From Streptomyces sp. Je 1-369 (GTDB taxonomy: Bacteria > Actinomycetota > Actinomycetes > Streptomycetales > Streptomycetaceae), in contig NZ_CP101750.1 in NCBI RefSeq assembly GCF_026810505.1, positions 5,451,501 through 5,515,500 on the forward strand: a DNA stretch of 64,000 bases, written 5' to 3'. Each line of letters begins with the position of its first letter. The stretch's first letter is position 1. A program made the position numbers and the translations under genes. The notes under the pieces were generated by a model, which had not been told where the DNA came from, made no database searches, and worked only from the letters and a program-made list of their open reading frames with translations. Of this stretch, positions 8,668-17,359 are shown in pieces.

Positions 8668-11409
8668 CTACGGCGTCAGTGACTGGCCCAGCTTGGCGCC
8701 CGCCGGAGTGCCCAGGAGCGTACGCCCGTAGTAGACCCCGCTCGCGCCGGGAACGCCCGAACTCCCGCTGTCCAGCTGGAGGATCGTGCCGTCGCCCGCG
8801 TCCTCGCCCTCGACACCGATCGCCAGGTCGGCGCGGCCGGTGCCGGACAGGTCGGCCAGCGTCACCGAGGAGCCGAGACGGTCGCCCGCCTCGGTGGAGC
8901 CGGGGACGTCGGGCTCGTCCTGCGAGAAGGCCTTCGCGCCCGTGCCGGTCGGACCGGACGCGGAACCCTTCAGGAGCAGCGAAGTGCCCGCGTCCGCGCG
9001 GTTCTTGTCGGCGCGGGTGATGTCCTCGCCCGGGGTGCCCGTCAGGACGTCCGCGTAGCCGTCGAGGTCGTAGTCGCCCGCCGCGACCGACCAGCCCATC
9101 GCGTCGCCCGACTCGGCGGCGCCGGGAACCCCGGACGTCGCCTGGTGGACCGTCTTCATGCCCGTCGTGGTGAAGCCCGTCGACGTACCCGGGACCACCG
9201 TGACCTGGCCGCCCGCGTGGGCGCCCGACTCGGCGGTGTACGGCTGGCCGATGACCAGGTCGTCGTAGCCGTTGCCGTTGACGTCGCCCACGGCGACCGA
9301 GCGGCCACCGGGTACGGAGAGCACGCCGACCCGGCTGAGGCCCGAGCGGCCGCCCCTGAACCAGGCGACCTTGCCCTTGCCCGCCTGGTCGCGGTAGGTC
9401 AGCGCGACGTCCGCGTACCCGTCGCGGTTGAAGTCGCCGGACGCGGCGTCGGGGTACGCGACGGCCGTGTCGCCCGGGGTGAGGCTGCCGCCCGACTCGT
9501 GTTCCGCGTCGAGCCGCGCGGCCCACGAGCCGCCGGTGCCCGTCGACGCGGCGAACACGTCCGCCTTGCCGTCCGCGTTGAAGTCGCCGGACGCGACCGC
9601 GGCGCCGAACCGGGCGCCGGGGTAGTGGAAGTCGGGCGAGAGCTGCATGTCGGTGCCGGACGTGAACGTCGGCCCGTACAGCATGGTGACCGCGCCGCGG
9701 TCCTTGTTGGACGTGTCGTCCTCGCCCGGGGCACCGATGACGAGGTCGGCGTACCCGTCCGCGTTCAGGTCGCCCCACGCGGTGGAAGCGCCCCAGTCGT
9801 CGCCGGTCTCGGAGGCGCCGGGGACGCCCTCGCTCGCCTGCGTCAGGGAGATCCGCGAAGCGCCGACCGGCCCGCCGAGCCCGCCGGGGACGACCGTCAC
9901 GCGGCCGCGGTTCGAGGACGCCTTCGGGGTGCCCGCGATCAGGTCCGTGATGCCGTCGCGGTTGTAGTCGGCGGTCGGTACGGCGGAGTTGCGGCCCGCG
10001 CTGCTCGCGTAGCGGCGTATCTCACCGAGCTTCGCGTACAGGTTCTTGCCGGGGCAGAGCGTCGCGTGACCGTCCTTGTGCCCGGAGATGGTGTTCAGCG
10101 ACGCCTGGTCGCCCTTCTTCCACACGCCGGTGTCTCCGGCCGCGGTCAGCGTGACCTTGCCGGCCGGGTCGCCGCCGTACTGGCCGAGCTTCCACGCCGC
10201 CACGCGCGCCACCGACTCCAGGGCGGCGCGGCTCGGCCTGCCCGCGGGCTTGTCCGTCGCCGGGTCCCCCTCGAAGTCGCCGAGGACGGCGATGCCGGCC
10301 GAGTCACCGTCGAAGCCGTCGGTGTGCGCGCCGCGGACGGGCAGGTCGACGCCGCCCGCGCGGCCCTCGAAGACCTGGCCGCACTTGTCCACCAGGAAGT
10401 TGTAGCCGAGGTCGTTCCAGTGCTCGGTCTCCAGGTGGTACGTCATGATGCCGCGCACCAGTGACGGGGACTCGGCGCAGCTGTAGTCGTTCGAGCCGAC
10501 CGTGTGGTGGACGAAGACCGCCTTGACCTTCTCGATGTACTCCGGCGGGCCCTTGACCTCGGACTCATCGGCGCCCCAGGCCGCGCGGCCGATCACGGGC
10601 GGCTTGGTGACCGTCGACGGCGGGGCCGTCGGCTTGGTTGGGGTGGGGTCGGGTTCCGCGGGGGACGGCGGGGCGCCGGTCGGGTCCGTGGGGTCCGAGG
10701 GGGCGGCGGCGAAGGCCGCGGGAGCCATGGCGGTGCCCTGGGCGGTGCCTCGGGCGGTGCCTTGGGCGGACTTTCCACCTGCTGTCCGGGCGGCGCCGGT
10801 GCCGCCGTCGAGCGCCGGGTTCTTCGCCTCCTTGGCCGTCACGCCCGGGTCCACGAGGTTGACTTCGAGCCCCTCGGGCAGCTCGGCGCCCGCCGACCCG
10901 TCGGCGGCGACGACGCGGACCTCGACGCCGTCGGAAGGACCGACCCAGAGCGGTCCGGACGCGGCACGCGCGCCGCCCTCACCCTTTCCGCCCTTCTCGC
11001 CCTGCCCCACGGGATGCGTCTCCAGGTCGAGGGCACGCCAGGCGCTCCACGCCTCGGAGCCGACGGCACGCGTACGCACCTGCGCCGTGCCCGACAGCTC
11101 CTCGCGCGCCCCGCTCCACGAGACGCCGAGGAGGGAGAACAGTTCGGTGGACGTGCGCGGCAGTCCCCGCTTCGTCGCGCCGTCGGCCTCCAGCGGGAGA
11201 TCGTGCACGCTCGACGGCCGCTGGGCGCGCGGGTCGACGCCGGGGCCCTCGCCGTCGCCCGGGCCGGCCATCGCGTACGTCACCGCACCCGCGCCGCTCA
11301 GTGCGACGGCCCCGATCGTCAGCCACGCCCTGCGCTTGAGACTCAGCGGTCGGTACGCATGCGTGGTACGCGCCTTTTGACGCGGTTTGCGCGGGCTCAA
11401 TTGCCCCAC
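8668..11409 (-). CDS. N-acetylmuramoyl-L-alanine amidase with FG-GAP propeller
   Basis: 913 residues with a basic N-terminus and one membrane/signal helix (about 28-50). A linker rich in Pro and Thr precedes an amidase_2/PGRP-type zinc domain: FVHHTV supplies the first His, HWNDLGYNFLV follows, and GHKDGHATLCPG supplies the second His and Cys. The C-terminal half holds seven integrin-type repeats with calcium-loop motifs such as DYNRDG, DLNADG, DFNADG, DFNRDG, DVNGNG, DYDLDG and DLSGTG, as expected for a seven-bladed beta-propeller. It should cleave the amide bond between muramic acid and L-Ala outside the cell, the propeller giving surface or wall binding. Start choice (GTG 11409 or TTG 11400) is uncertain because the ribosome site is poorly spaced. 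Confidence 0.88.
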   Translation of the reverse strand: MGQLSPRKPRQKARTTHAYRPLSLKRRAWLTIGAVALSGAGAVTYAMAGPGDGEGPGVDPRAQRPSSVHDLPLEADGATKRGLPRTSTELFSLLGVSWSGAREELSGTAQVRTRAVGSEAWSAWRALDLETHPVGQGEKGGKGEGGARAASGPLWVGPSDGVEVRVVAADGSAGAELPEGLEVNLVDPGVTAKEAKNPALDGGTGAARTAGGKSAQGTARGTAQGTAMAPAAFAAAPSDPTDPTGAPPSPAEPDPTPTKPTAPPSTVTKPPVIGRAAWGADESEVKGPPEYIEKVKAVFVHHTVGSNDYSCAESPSLVRGIMTYHLETEHWNDLGYNFLVDKCGQVFEGRAGGVDLPVRGAHTDGFDGDSAGIAVLGDFEGDPATDKPAGRPSRAALESVARVAAWKLGQYGGDPAGKVTLTAAGDTGVWKKGDQASLNTISGHKDGHATLCPGKNLYAKLGEIRRYASSAGRNSAVPTADYNRDGITDLIAGTPKASSNRGRVTVVPGGLGGPVGASRISLTQASEGVPGASETGDDWGASTAWGDLNADGYADLVIGAPGEDDTSNKDRGAVTMLYGPTFTSGTDMQLSPDFHYPGARFGAAVASGDFNADGKADVFAASTGTGGSWAARLDAEHESGGSLTPGDTAVAYPDAASGDFNRDGYADVALTYRDQAGKGKVAWFRGGRSGLSRVGVLSVPGGRSVAVGDVNGNGYDDLVIGQPYTAESGAHAGGQVTVVPGTSTGFTTTGMKTVHQATSGVPGAAESGDAMGWSVAAGDYDLDGYADVLTGTPGEDITRADKNRADAGTSLLLKGSASGPTGTGAKAFSQDEPDVPGSTEAGDRLGSSVTLADLSGTGRADLAIGVEGEDAGDGTILQLDSGSSGVPGASGVYYGRTLLGTPAGAKLGQSLTP

Positions 11410-11586
11410 CCCTCAGCGAAATTCAGGTGAACACAGCGAGTCCCTACGACTGATCGAGAGGGCAAAGGGTTGTAGTGCCGCGGGCGATTTGTCGCGTGAT
11501 CTATCCCGCACGCCTCAGTAGTGACACGTGGCCGGGCCGGTGCGCTGGACCATGTGAGAGTTGTGTGTGCTGATACGTGTGTGCTG

Positions 11587-12480
11587 ATGCGGGTGGGGCT
11601 TGAAGTGGGGGAACGGGTGGGGAAGCGAGTGCGGACCGGGGCGCGGGCGGCCGGAGGGCGGCTGCGCAGGACCGCGGTCTGCGCCGTCGCGGTGAGCGCG
11701 GCCGTGGGTGGACTCGCGTCCTGCGGCACGGACCGCGAGGTGACGTACGCCGGAGGCAGCCTCGAAGAGCTCGTGCCTGAGGACGAGAAGCGCGGCAGGG
11801 AGCTCGCGACCGAGGCGATGACGCTGTTCCGGGACACGGAATCCGTCCGCATCGCCGTCGAGATGAACACCCCGAAGGGCCACCAGAAGGTCTCGCTCCA
11901 CGTGGACCGCGAGAGCAACTGCACGGGGACCTTCGACGCTGGCCCCGCGCAGCGCGGCGACCTCATCATGATCGCGGGCGGCTCCACGTATGTACGGTTC
12001 AGCGAATCGGCGCTCGCGGAGATCCGGCGGATGGCGGCGGGCCGCGGCCCCGAGACCGCGGCGCGGGTCCGGGAGCGGACGGCGCTGGCGAGCGGAAAGT
12101 ACCTGAAGATACCGACGGGGCCGGGCGGGGGCGCGCGGCGTGTGATGCCCGTGAACAGCTGCGACCTCGACAAGTTCACCCACGCGATGCCCGGGAGTCC
12201 GGGCCCCGACGACGTCATCAAGGCCCTCCCCGAGACCCGGCGGCACGGTAAGGCCGTCATCCCGCTCGTCGAGGACAAGGAGGGGGACAAGACGTCGGTG
12301 TACGTGGCGGCGAAGGGCAAGCCGTACCTCGTCGGCTTCGAGGCGGAGGAGAACGGCGAGATCATGACGATGCGGATGTCCGAGTACGGCGAACCGGTCT
12401 CCGCGGTGGCCCCGGCGGCCGCCGAGACGCTCGACATCTCGGAGGTCGGCCCGGGCGGCGGCGGCCTCTTCGAGGTCTGA
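11587..12480 (+). CDS. Lipoprotein (LppX/LprG-like size), 297 aa
   Basis: The ATG at 11587 is preferred over a GTG-type start 66 bp upstream. A basic n-region (RTGARAAGGRLRR) and hydrophobic core end at the lipobox GLASC, so the Cys should be lipidated and the mature protein exposed outside the membrane. The mature domain (about 240 residues) begins around ATEAMTLFRDTESVRI and resembles Streptomyces lipoproteins of LppX/LprG-like organisation: a charged beta-sheet domain measuring conversion of side chains such as SNCTG and VNSCD, with two cysteines. The ligand is unknown. It lies between the amidase gene (divergent) and an ECF sigma gene. Confidence 0.75.
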   Translation: MRVGLEVGERVGKRVRTGARAAGGRLRRTAVCAVAVSAAVGGLASCGTDREVTYAGGSLEELVPEDEKRGRELATEAMTLFRDTESVRIAVEMNTPKGHQKVSLHVDRESNCTGTFDAGPAQRGDLIMIAGGSTYVRFSESALAEIRRMAAGRGPETAARVRERTALASGKYLKIPTGPGGGARRVMPVNSCDLDKFTHAMPGSPGPDDVIKALPETRRHGKAVIPLVEDKEGDKTSVYVAAKGKPYLVGFEAEENGEIMTMRMSEYGEPVSAVAPAAAETLDISEVGPGGGGLFEV

Positions 12481-12610
12481 CCCCGCCGCCCGCTCCCCGC
12501 GAGCCCCTGACGGACACCGCCCGCTGTGACATTTCCGCTCTCCCCGGCGCAGTCGACCGTGAAGGCACGGGCGCGCCGACCGGTGCCCGGGCGGGCCGGA
12601 TGGGAGCGGG

Positions 12611-13198
12611 TTGGGCCAGGGTGGGGGACCCCGTCGAGCACAGGCGCACGACGCGGAGCTGGGCAGGGCCGTCGCGGCGGCCCAGGAGGGCGACGAGGCG
12701 GCGTTCGCGGTCGCGTACCGCCTGGTCCAGCCGGGGCTCGTCGGCTATCTGCGCGGGCTCGTCGGCACGGACGGCGAGACGGCGGAGGACGTCGCCGCCG
12801 AGGCGTGGCTGGAGATCGCGAGGGACCTCGGACGGTTCCGCGGGGACGGGGCGGGCTTCCGCGGCTGGACCGCGACGATCGCCCGCCACCGGGCCTTCGA
12901 CCACCTGCGCCGCCTGAAGACCCGCCCGCGCCCGGTCCCGTTCGACCAGGAACTCCTCGAACTCCCGGCCCCCGCAAGCACGTCGGCGTCAGCCCTTGAG
13001 TCGATCTCCACGGAACGGGTCCTGTCCCTGATCGCCGCCCTGCCCCGCGACCAGGCGGAGGCGGTCCTGCTCCGCGTGATCATCGGCCTGGACGCGACAT
13101 CGGCGGCCCAAGTCCTCGGCAAACGCCCCGGCGCCGTACGGACGGCCGCGCATCGGGGGTTGCGGAGGCTGGGGGAGGGGCTGGAGGGTCCGCGGTGA
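12611..13198 (+). CDS. ECF-type RNA polymerase sigma factor
   Basis: 195 residues. Region 2 is seen in DEAAFAVAYRLVQPG, TAEDVAAEAWLEIARDL and GWTATIARHRAFDHLRR; region 4 contains GLDATSAAQVLGKRPGAVRT. TTG 12611 is used because GAGCGGG lies before it and the frame gives an opening (MGQGGGPRR) like that of the paralogue at 3420. It is followed after a strong hairpin by a third paralogue at 13440. No anti-sigma gene is directly linked. Promoter targets are unknown; ECF factors of this kind usually answer envelope or stress signals. Confidence 0.9.
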   Translation: MGQGGGPRRAQAHDAELGRAVAAAQEGDEAAFAVAYRLVQPGLVGYLRGLVGTDGETAEDVAAEAWLEIARDLGRFRGDGAGFRGWTATIARHRAFDHLRRLKTRPRPVPFDQELLELPAPASTSASALESISTERVLSLIAALPRDQAEAVLLRVIIGLDATSAAQVLGKRPGAVRTAAHRGLRRLGEGLEGPR

Positions 13199-13212
13199 CG
13201 GAGTGAACCGAG

Positions 13213-13254
13213 CCGGCCGGGGCCGCCACCCCCCACAGGAGAGGCCCCGGCCGG
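13213..13254. terminator. Hairpin between two sigma genes
   Basis: A perfect 12-bp stem (CCGGCCGGGGCC at 13213-13224 and its complement at 13243-13254) lies 14 bp after the stop of the sigma gene ending at 13198. It should insulate that gene from the next. Confidence 0.75.
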
Positions 13255-13439
13255 TACACGGTACGAACCGCGTGCGGCCCGTACTCTCTTCAGCGCCGCG
13301 CGTGCGTTTTCTGTCACACCGCGTTCTGTCACCCGCTAGTTGCGCGTTGTACAAACATGGACGTAGGGCCGCCCGAGCCCGTAGCGTGCTGGTTCGCGCC
13401 GGGGCCGGGCGCAGATCTCCGAGTGGCAGGATTGAGAGA

Positions 13440-14105
13440 GTGCTGGGGGACGACGCGGAGCTGACCGCCGCGGTGCTTGCGGCGCAGGACGGGGACGAGA
13501 CCGCGTTCCGTACTGTGTACCGCGCCGTGCACCCACGGCTGTTGGGGTACGTACGCACGCTGGTCGCCGACCCGGACGCAGAGGACGTCGCCTCCGAGGC
13601 CTGGCTGCAGATAGCGCGCGATCTCGACCGGTTCAGCGGCGACGCGGACCGGTTCCGGGGCTGGGCGGCGCGCATAGCGCGCAACCGCGCCCTCGATCAC
13701 ATACGGATGCGGGGCCGTCGCCCCGCGGTGGGCGGCGACGAGTCCGAGCTGACCGGGAAGCCGGGGGAGGCGGACACCGCGGGCGAGGCGATGGAGTCCC
13801 TCGCCACCAGTGAGGCGCTGGCCCTCATCGCGCAGCTCCCGCAGGATCAGGCCGAGGCCGTCGTGCTCCGCGTCGTCGTCGGTCTCGACGCGAAGACCGC
13901 GGCGCAGACCCTCGGCAAGCGCCCCGGAGCCGTCCGCACGGCCGCGCACCGCGGCCTCAAGCGGCTCGCGGAACTTCTCGGTCCGGAGGGGGCCGACCCC
14001 ATGGAGGCGCTGGGCGCCGTACCGCCACAGAGGGAGCCGCGTGGGTGCGCGGTGACGTCCGCCGGTGTGACGCAATCGCGTACGCGGACGCAGAAGGACA
14101 TGTGA
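13440..14105 (+). CDS. ECF-type RNA polymerase sigma factor
   Basis: 221 residues from GTG 13440, preceded by GAGAGA; the open frame reaches further upstream but conserved sequence begins only here (LGDDAELTAAVLAAQDGDETAF). Region 2 shows DAEDVASEAWLQIARDLDRF and RGWAARIARNRALDHIR, region 4 GLDAKTAAQTLGKRPGAVRT. Its stop TGA overlaps the ATG of the next gene (TGATG), so the two proteins should be made together. That next gene encodes a membrane protein with a cytoplasmic N-terminus, as expected of a sigma regulator. This is the third member of a local paralogous trio. Confidence 0.9.
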   Translation: MLGDDAELTAAVLAAQDGDETAFRTVYRAVHPRLLGYVRTLVADPDAEDVASEAWLQIARDLDRFSGDADRFRGWAARIARNRALDHIRMRGRRPAVGGDESELTGKPGEADTAGEAMESLATSEALALIAQLPQDQAEAVVLRVVVGLDAKTAAQTLGKRPGAVRTAAHRGLKRLAELLGPEGADPMEALGAVPPQREPRGCAVTSAGVTQSRTRTQKDM

Positions 14106-15376
14106 TGGCCGACGAGCACCACAAGTGGCTGGACCGCGACGCGGCGGAGCGTCTGCTGCGCGGGGAGCCCCTCGGAGGCATCGATTCTTCCGCGAACGCG
14201 AACGCGGAGGCGAATGCGAACGCGAAGGCGGGGGCGGAGGCACGCACGGAGGCGGACGCGGGCGTGCACGTGCAGGCCGAGCGGCTCGCGCGGGCGCTTT
14301 CGGCGCTGAACCGTGCGGGCGAGCAGGGGGCGGTTTCCTCTGCTTCCTCCTCCTCTGCTCCCTCTCCCTCTCCCTCTCCCTCTTCCCCTTCCTCCTCCTC
14401 TTCGTCGGCTGGTTCGGCCGGTGGCGTGGCGGGTGAACTTCCGGGTGAGGCCGCCGCGTTGGCCGCCTTCCGTGCCGCACGCGCCGAGAGCGCGGGCGCG
14501 GCGGGTGCCGCGCGTGGCGGCAGTGCCAGGACCGCGCCCTACGCGACGCCCGCGCACGAGGCCGCCGCGGGCGAGACCGTACGACTGGGGCGCGCGGGCG
14601 GCCGTCCGCGCCCGAGCCGCTGGGGAAGACCCGTGCGCTTCGGCGTCGCCGCGGCCCTCGCGGGCTGCATGCTCGGCGGCGTCGCGGTCGCCGCGGGGAC
14701 GGGTGTACTGCCCTCGCCGTTCGGCAAGCACAGCAGCCCCGGCCCCGCCGCGTCCGCGTCCTCCGAAGCCACCCCGGAAGAGACGCTGCCCTCCCCGTCC
14801 GGCGAGCCCCGCGAACCGTCCGAGGACCTGTCGCCCGACGAGACCACGGCCCCCGACGAAGCGCCCACGTCGCAGGAGCCGGTGAGCAGCCCGCCGCCGG
14901 AGGCCGAGGCGAACGACGAGCACACCGACGTCCCCCGGCAGCCGAGCGGCGACAGGACGATGCCGCCGCGCCGCGACGAGGCGCGCAAGTGGTACCGCAA
15001 GATCGTCGTCGCCTGCCGCGCCTACCGCAGCGGCGAGCTCCAGGGCAAGAAGCGCCGCCGCCTGGAGGAGGCCGCCAAGGGACCGGAGCGGGTGGAGGAA
15101 TTCTGCGGCCGGGTCCTCGGCGGAGGCGGCGCGGGCGGCGGACGGCCCGGCGGCGGTGGCCAGGGCGGCGGGCAGGGCGGCGGTGACGGCGGTCACGACG
15201 GCGGCCACGACGGCGGCGGCGACGGCGAGGACGGCGGCGGCGACGGCGAGGACGGCGGCGAGGCCGACGGCGGCTCGGGCGGTGACACGGGGGGCGTGGT
15301 GCCGCCCGTCACCTCACCGTCCGCCCCGTACCCCGGCCCCACGACATCGCGCAGCGCCCTGCCGTACTTCTCCTGA
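14105..15376 (+). CDS. Membrane protein coupled to ECF sigma (anti-sigma candidate)
   Basis: 423 residues; the ATG overlaps the sigma stop by one base. Order of parts: a cytoplasmic N-terminus starting MADEHHKWLDRDAAERLL; a low-complexity stretch of Ala-Asn repeats (about residues 28-45); a Ser-Pro tract (about 78-98) encoded by a pure pyrimidine run; a basic segment; one membrane helix (FGVAAALAGCMLGGVAVAAG); then an extracellular Pro/Ser/Glu linker, a short charged region with two cysteines (VACRAYR, EFCGRV), and a Gly/Asp-rich tail (GGHDGGHDGG). A single-pass topology next to a sigma factor suggests membrane control of sigma activity, although the usual HxxxCxxC zinc motif is absent. Inference. 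Confidence 0.8.
   Translation: MADEHHKWLDRDAAERLLRGEPLGGIDSSANANAEANANAKAGAEARTEADAGVHVQAERLARALSALNRAGEQGAVSSASSSSAPSPSPSPSSPSSSSSSAGSAGGVAGELPGEAAALAAFRAARAESAGAAGAARGGSARTAPYATPAHEAAAGETVRLGRAGGRPRPSRWGRPVRFGVAAALAGCMLGGVAVAAGTGVLPSPFGKHSSPGPAASASSEATPEETLPSPSGEPREPSEDLSPDETTAPDEAPTSQEPVSSPPPEAEANDEHTDVPRQPSGDRTMPPRRDEARKWYRKIVVACRAYRSGELQGKKRRRLEEAAKGPERVEEFCGRVLGGGGAGGGRPGGGGQGGGQGGGDGGHDGGHDGGGDGEDGGGDGEDGGEADGGSGGDTGGVVPPVTSPSAPYPGPTTSRSALPYFS
14357..14402 (+). repeat. Polypyrimidine tract with CTCCCT hexamer repeats
   Basis: Forty-six consecutive pyrimidines on the coding strand, including four CTCCCT units, sit within a slightly interrupted tract from about 14334. The tract encodes Ser-Pro repeats using TCT and TCC codons that are uncommon for serine elsewhere in the window. 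Confidence 0.85.
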
Positions 15377-15563
15377 AGCCTCGTTCCTGACCCCTGCTGC
15401 CACACCCTCCACCAAAGGTGTGACGTTTTTCGAGGGCGCGACGCAGTAAGAAGTGAGCCGACTGGTCATCGGCCCGCGCACGAGCCGGGGGTTCCCCCCG
15501 TACCTTCGGCTCCGTGCCACCGGCGTGGGCGGGATACGTTCCCCCGATCCCGCCCACGCCGCC

Positions 15564-16445
15564 TCACTTGTAGATGACGACCCGGTCGCCGTTCCGCACC
15601 TGCGCGAACAGGCTCGCGATCTTCTTCTCGTCCCGCACGTTCACGCACCCGTGCGACCCGCCCGCGTACCCCCTGGCCGCGAAGTCCGACGAGAAGTGCA
15701 CGGCCTGGCCGCCGCTGAAGAACATCGCGTACGGCATGGCCGTGTCGTAGAGCGTCGAGACGTGGTGCCGGGACTTCCAGTAGACGTCGAACGTGCCCTC
15801 GCGGGTCGGCGTGTACTGCGACCCGAACCGTACGTCCATCGTCGACACCGCCTTGCCGTCGATCATCCACGTCAGGGTGCGGCTGCTCTTGGCGATGCAC
15901 AGGACCCGCCCGGTCAGGCAGCGCTTGTCCGGCGCGGCGGCGGGCATCCCGCCGCCCGCGTACAGCTCCTGCCGCGTCGGTTCGCGCGTCATGCCGAGCA
16001 GCCTGCGCCAGGTGAGGGTGTCCGTGACGCCCGTGCGGGCCAGGCCGCGCTTGGCCTGGAAGCCGGTGACGGCGGCGGCGGTGACGGGCCCGTACGTCCC
16101 GGTGGGGTTCTCGGCGAACCAGCCGATCTGCCGCAGCCTGGCCTGCAGCTCCCGCACCTGTCTGCCGTCGTCGCCCCTTTCCATGAGCGTCTTCCCGGGC
16201 TCGGGGGCGGGCGCGGGGGTGTGCGGCGCGGGATCCCGCGCCGGTGTCTTCGGCGGGGTCCGCGCCGGAGTCCGGCGCGCTGCCTCGATCGGCGTCTGCT
16301 TCTGTGCCGGCGTCCGCGTCGCCGTCCTCCCCGGCTTGCCGTCGTCGCCGCTCGGCCCCCCTTCCGCGTCCACCGCGACCGCCTTGCACCCCGCCGTCAG
16401 CACCAGCACCGCCACGGCTCCGGCCGATATCGCGCCCCTGCCCAT
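15564..16445 (-). CDS. L,D-transpeptidase lipoprotein with peptidoglycan-binding domain
   Basis: 293 residues from ATG 16445. The signal ends in the lipobox LTAGC, so the protein is probably anchored outside the membrane. A Pro/Thr-rich linker leads to a PG_binding_1 repeat (GRQVRELQARLRQIGWF, then GPVTAAAVTGFQAKRGL) and a C-terminal YkuD domain with the catalytic signature SHGCVNVRDE, where His and Cys are the active pair. The enzyme should form 3-3 cross-links in peptidoglycan or attach proteins to it. The open frame continues upstream to 16490, but the shorter start gives the lipoprotein signal and has a GGGGG ribosome site. Neighbours are unrelated. Confidence 0.9.
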   Translation of the reverse strand: MGRGAISAGAVAVLVLTAGCKAVAVDAEGGPSGDDGKPGRTATRTPAQKQTPIEAARRTPARTPPKTPARDPAPHTPAPAPEPGKTLMERGDDGRQVRELQARLRQIGWFAENPTGTYGPVTAAAVTGFQAKRGLARTGVTDTLTWRRLLGMTREPTRQELYAGGGMPAAAPDKRCLTGRVLCIAKSSRTLTWMIDGKAVSTMDVRFGSQYTPTREGTFDVYWKSRHHVSTLYDTAMPYAMFFSGGQAVHFSSDFAARGYAGGSHGCVNVRDEKKIASLFAQVRNGDRVVIYK

Positions 16446-16633
16446 CACGCCCCCGCGTTCGTAGACGACTCCGTGGACACCATGCACCACACTCCTCGAA
16501 GTGTTTCCCGGTTTGCCGCGAGTGACGCGTCACGGGCCGGATATCGCGGCCGCCGCCCGACCGGATCCTCCTCAGCTGTCCGTCAAACGGACACGCGTGT
16601 CCCCATGTCGCACCCTCGTGCGACACTCCCGCC

Positions 16634-17293
16634 ATGCTGGGTGTCACCGATCTTCCGACGTATCTCGCGGGCCTCGCCCTGATCATTCTGCTGCCGGGGC
16701 CGAACTCGCTGTACGTGCTCTCCGTCGCCGCCCGCCGCGGCGTCCGCACCGGTTATACGGCCGCCGCGGGCGTCTGGTGCGGGGACACCGTCCTGATGAC
16801 GCTGTCGGCGGCCGGTGTCGCCTCGTTGCTGCAGGCCAACGCGCTGCTCTTCGGGATCGTGAAGTACGCCGGTGCCGGGTACCTGACCTGGCTGGCGGTC
16901 GGCATGATGCGGGCGGCGTGGAGCATGTGGCAGGCGCGGCGCGAGCGGACCGCGGAGAGTGCGGCGGGGCCGGAGGAGGGGGACGCGGCGGGCGAACGGC
17001 CGTTCCGCAGGGCGCTGGTGATCAGCCTGCTCAACCCGAAGGCGATCCTGTTCTTCATCGCCTTCTTCGTGCAGTTCGTCGATCCGGGGTACGCCTACCC
17101 CGCCCTCTCCTTCGTCGTGCTCGGCGCCTTCGCCCAGATCGCGAGCGTCCTCTACCTCACCGCCCTGATCTTCAGCGGCACGAGGCTCTCCGCCGCCTTC
17201 CGCCGCCGCAGGCGGCTCTCGGCCGGGGCCACGTCGGCGGCGGGCGCGCTGTTCCTCGGGTTCGCGGTGAAGCTGTCGATCTCCAGCGTGTGA
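16634..17293 (+). CDS. leuE: LysE/RhtB-family exporter, LeuE type
   Basis: 219 residues with about six membrane helices. The N-terminal motif LLPGPNSLYVLSVAARRG, followed by GYTAAAGVWCGDTVLM, and the later NPKAILFFIAFFVQFVD segment match the LeuE branch of the LysE/RhtB translocators, which export leucine and related amino acids by proton exchange. ATG 16634 opens the conserved N-terminus. The stop codon forms the first base triplet of a 15-bp tandem repeat. The gene converges on a MarR-type regulator, which may or may not control it. Substrate assignment rests on family similarity only. Confidence 0.85.
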   Translation: MLGVTDLPTYLAGLALIILLPGPNSLYVLSVAARRGVRTGYTAAAGVWCGDTVLMTLSAAGVASLLQANALLFGIVKYAGAGYLTWLAVGMMRAAWSMWQARRERTAESAAGPEEGDAAGERPFRRALVISLLNPKAILFFIAFFVQFVDPGYAYPALSFVVLGAFAQIASVLYLTALIFSGTRLSAAFRRRRRLSAGATSAAGALFLGFAVKLSISSV

Positions 17294-17350
17294 CGACGGG
17301 GCATGTGACGACGGGGCATGTGAAGACGGGGCGTGTGACGACGGGGCGTG
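17291..17350. repeat. Four tandem 15-bp repeats
   Basis: The unit TGACGACGGGGCATG (variants TGAAG and GCGTG) occurs four times in a row starting at the stop codon of the exporter gene. Because 15 is a multiple of three, each copy repeats an in-frame start-stop pair (ATGTGA or GTGTGA). Confidence 0.9.
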
Positions 17351-17359
17351 TGACGGCCG

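Noticed and set aside
4698..9778. Long minus-strand open frames (765 and 1082 codons) over the ATPase and binding-fold genes
   Set aside because: Composition is Arg/Gly/Val-heavy low-complexity, typical of the antisense frame of GC-rich genes; plus-strand products have recognisable motifs.
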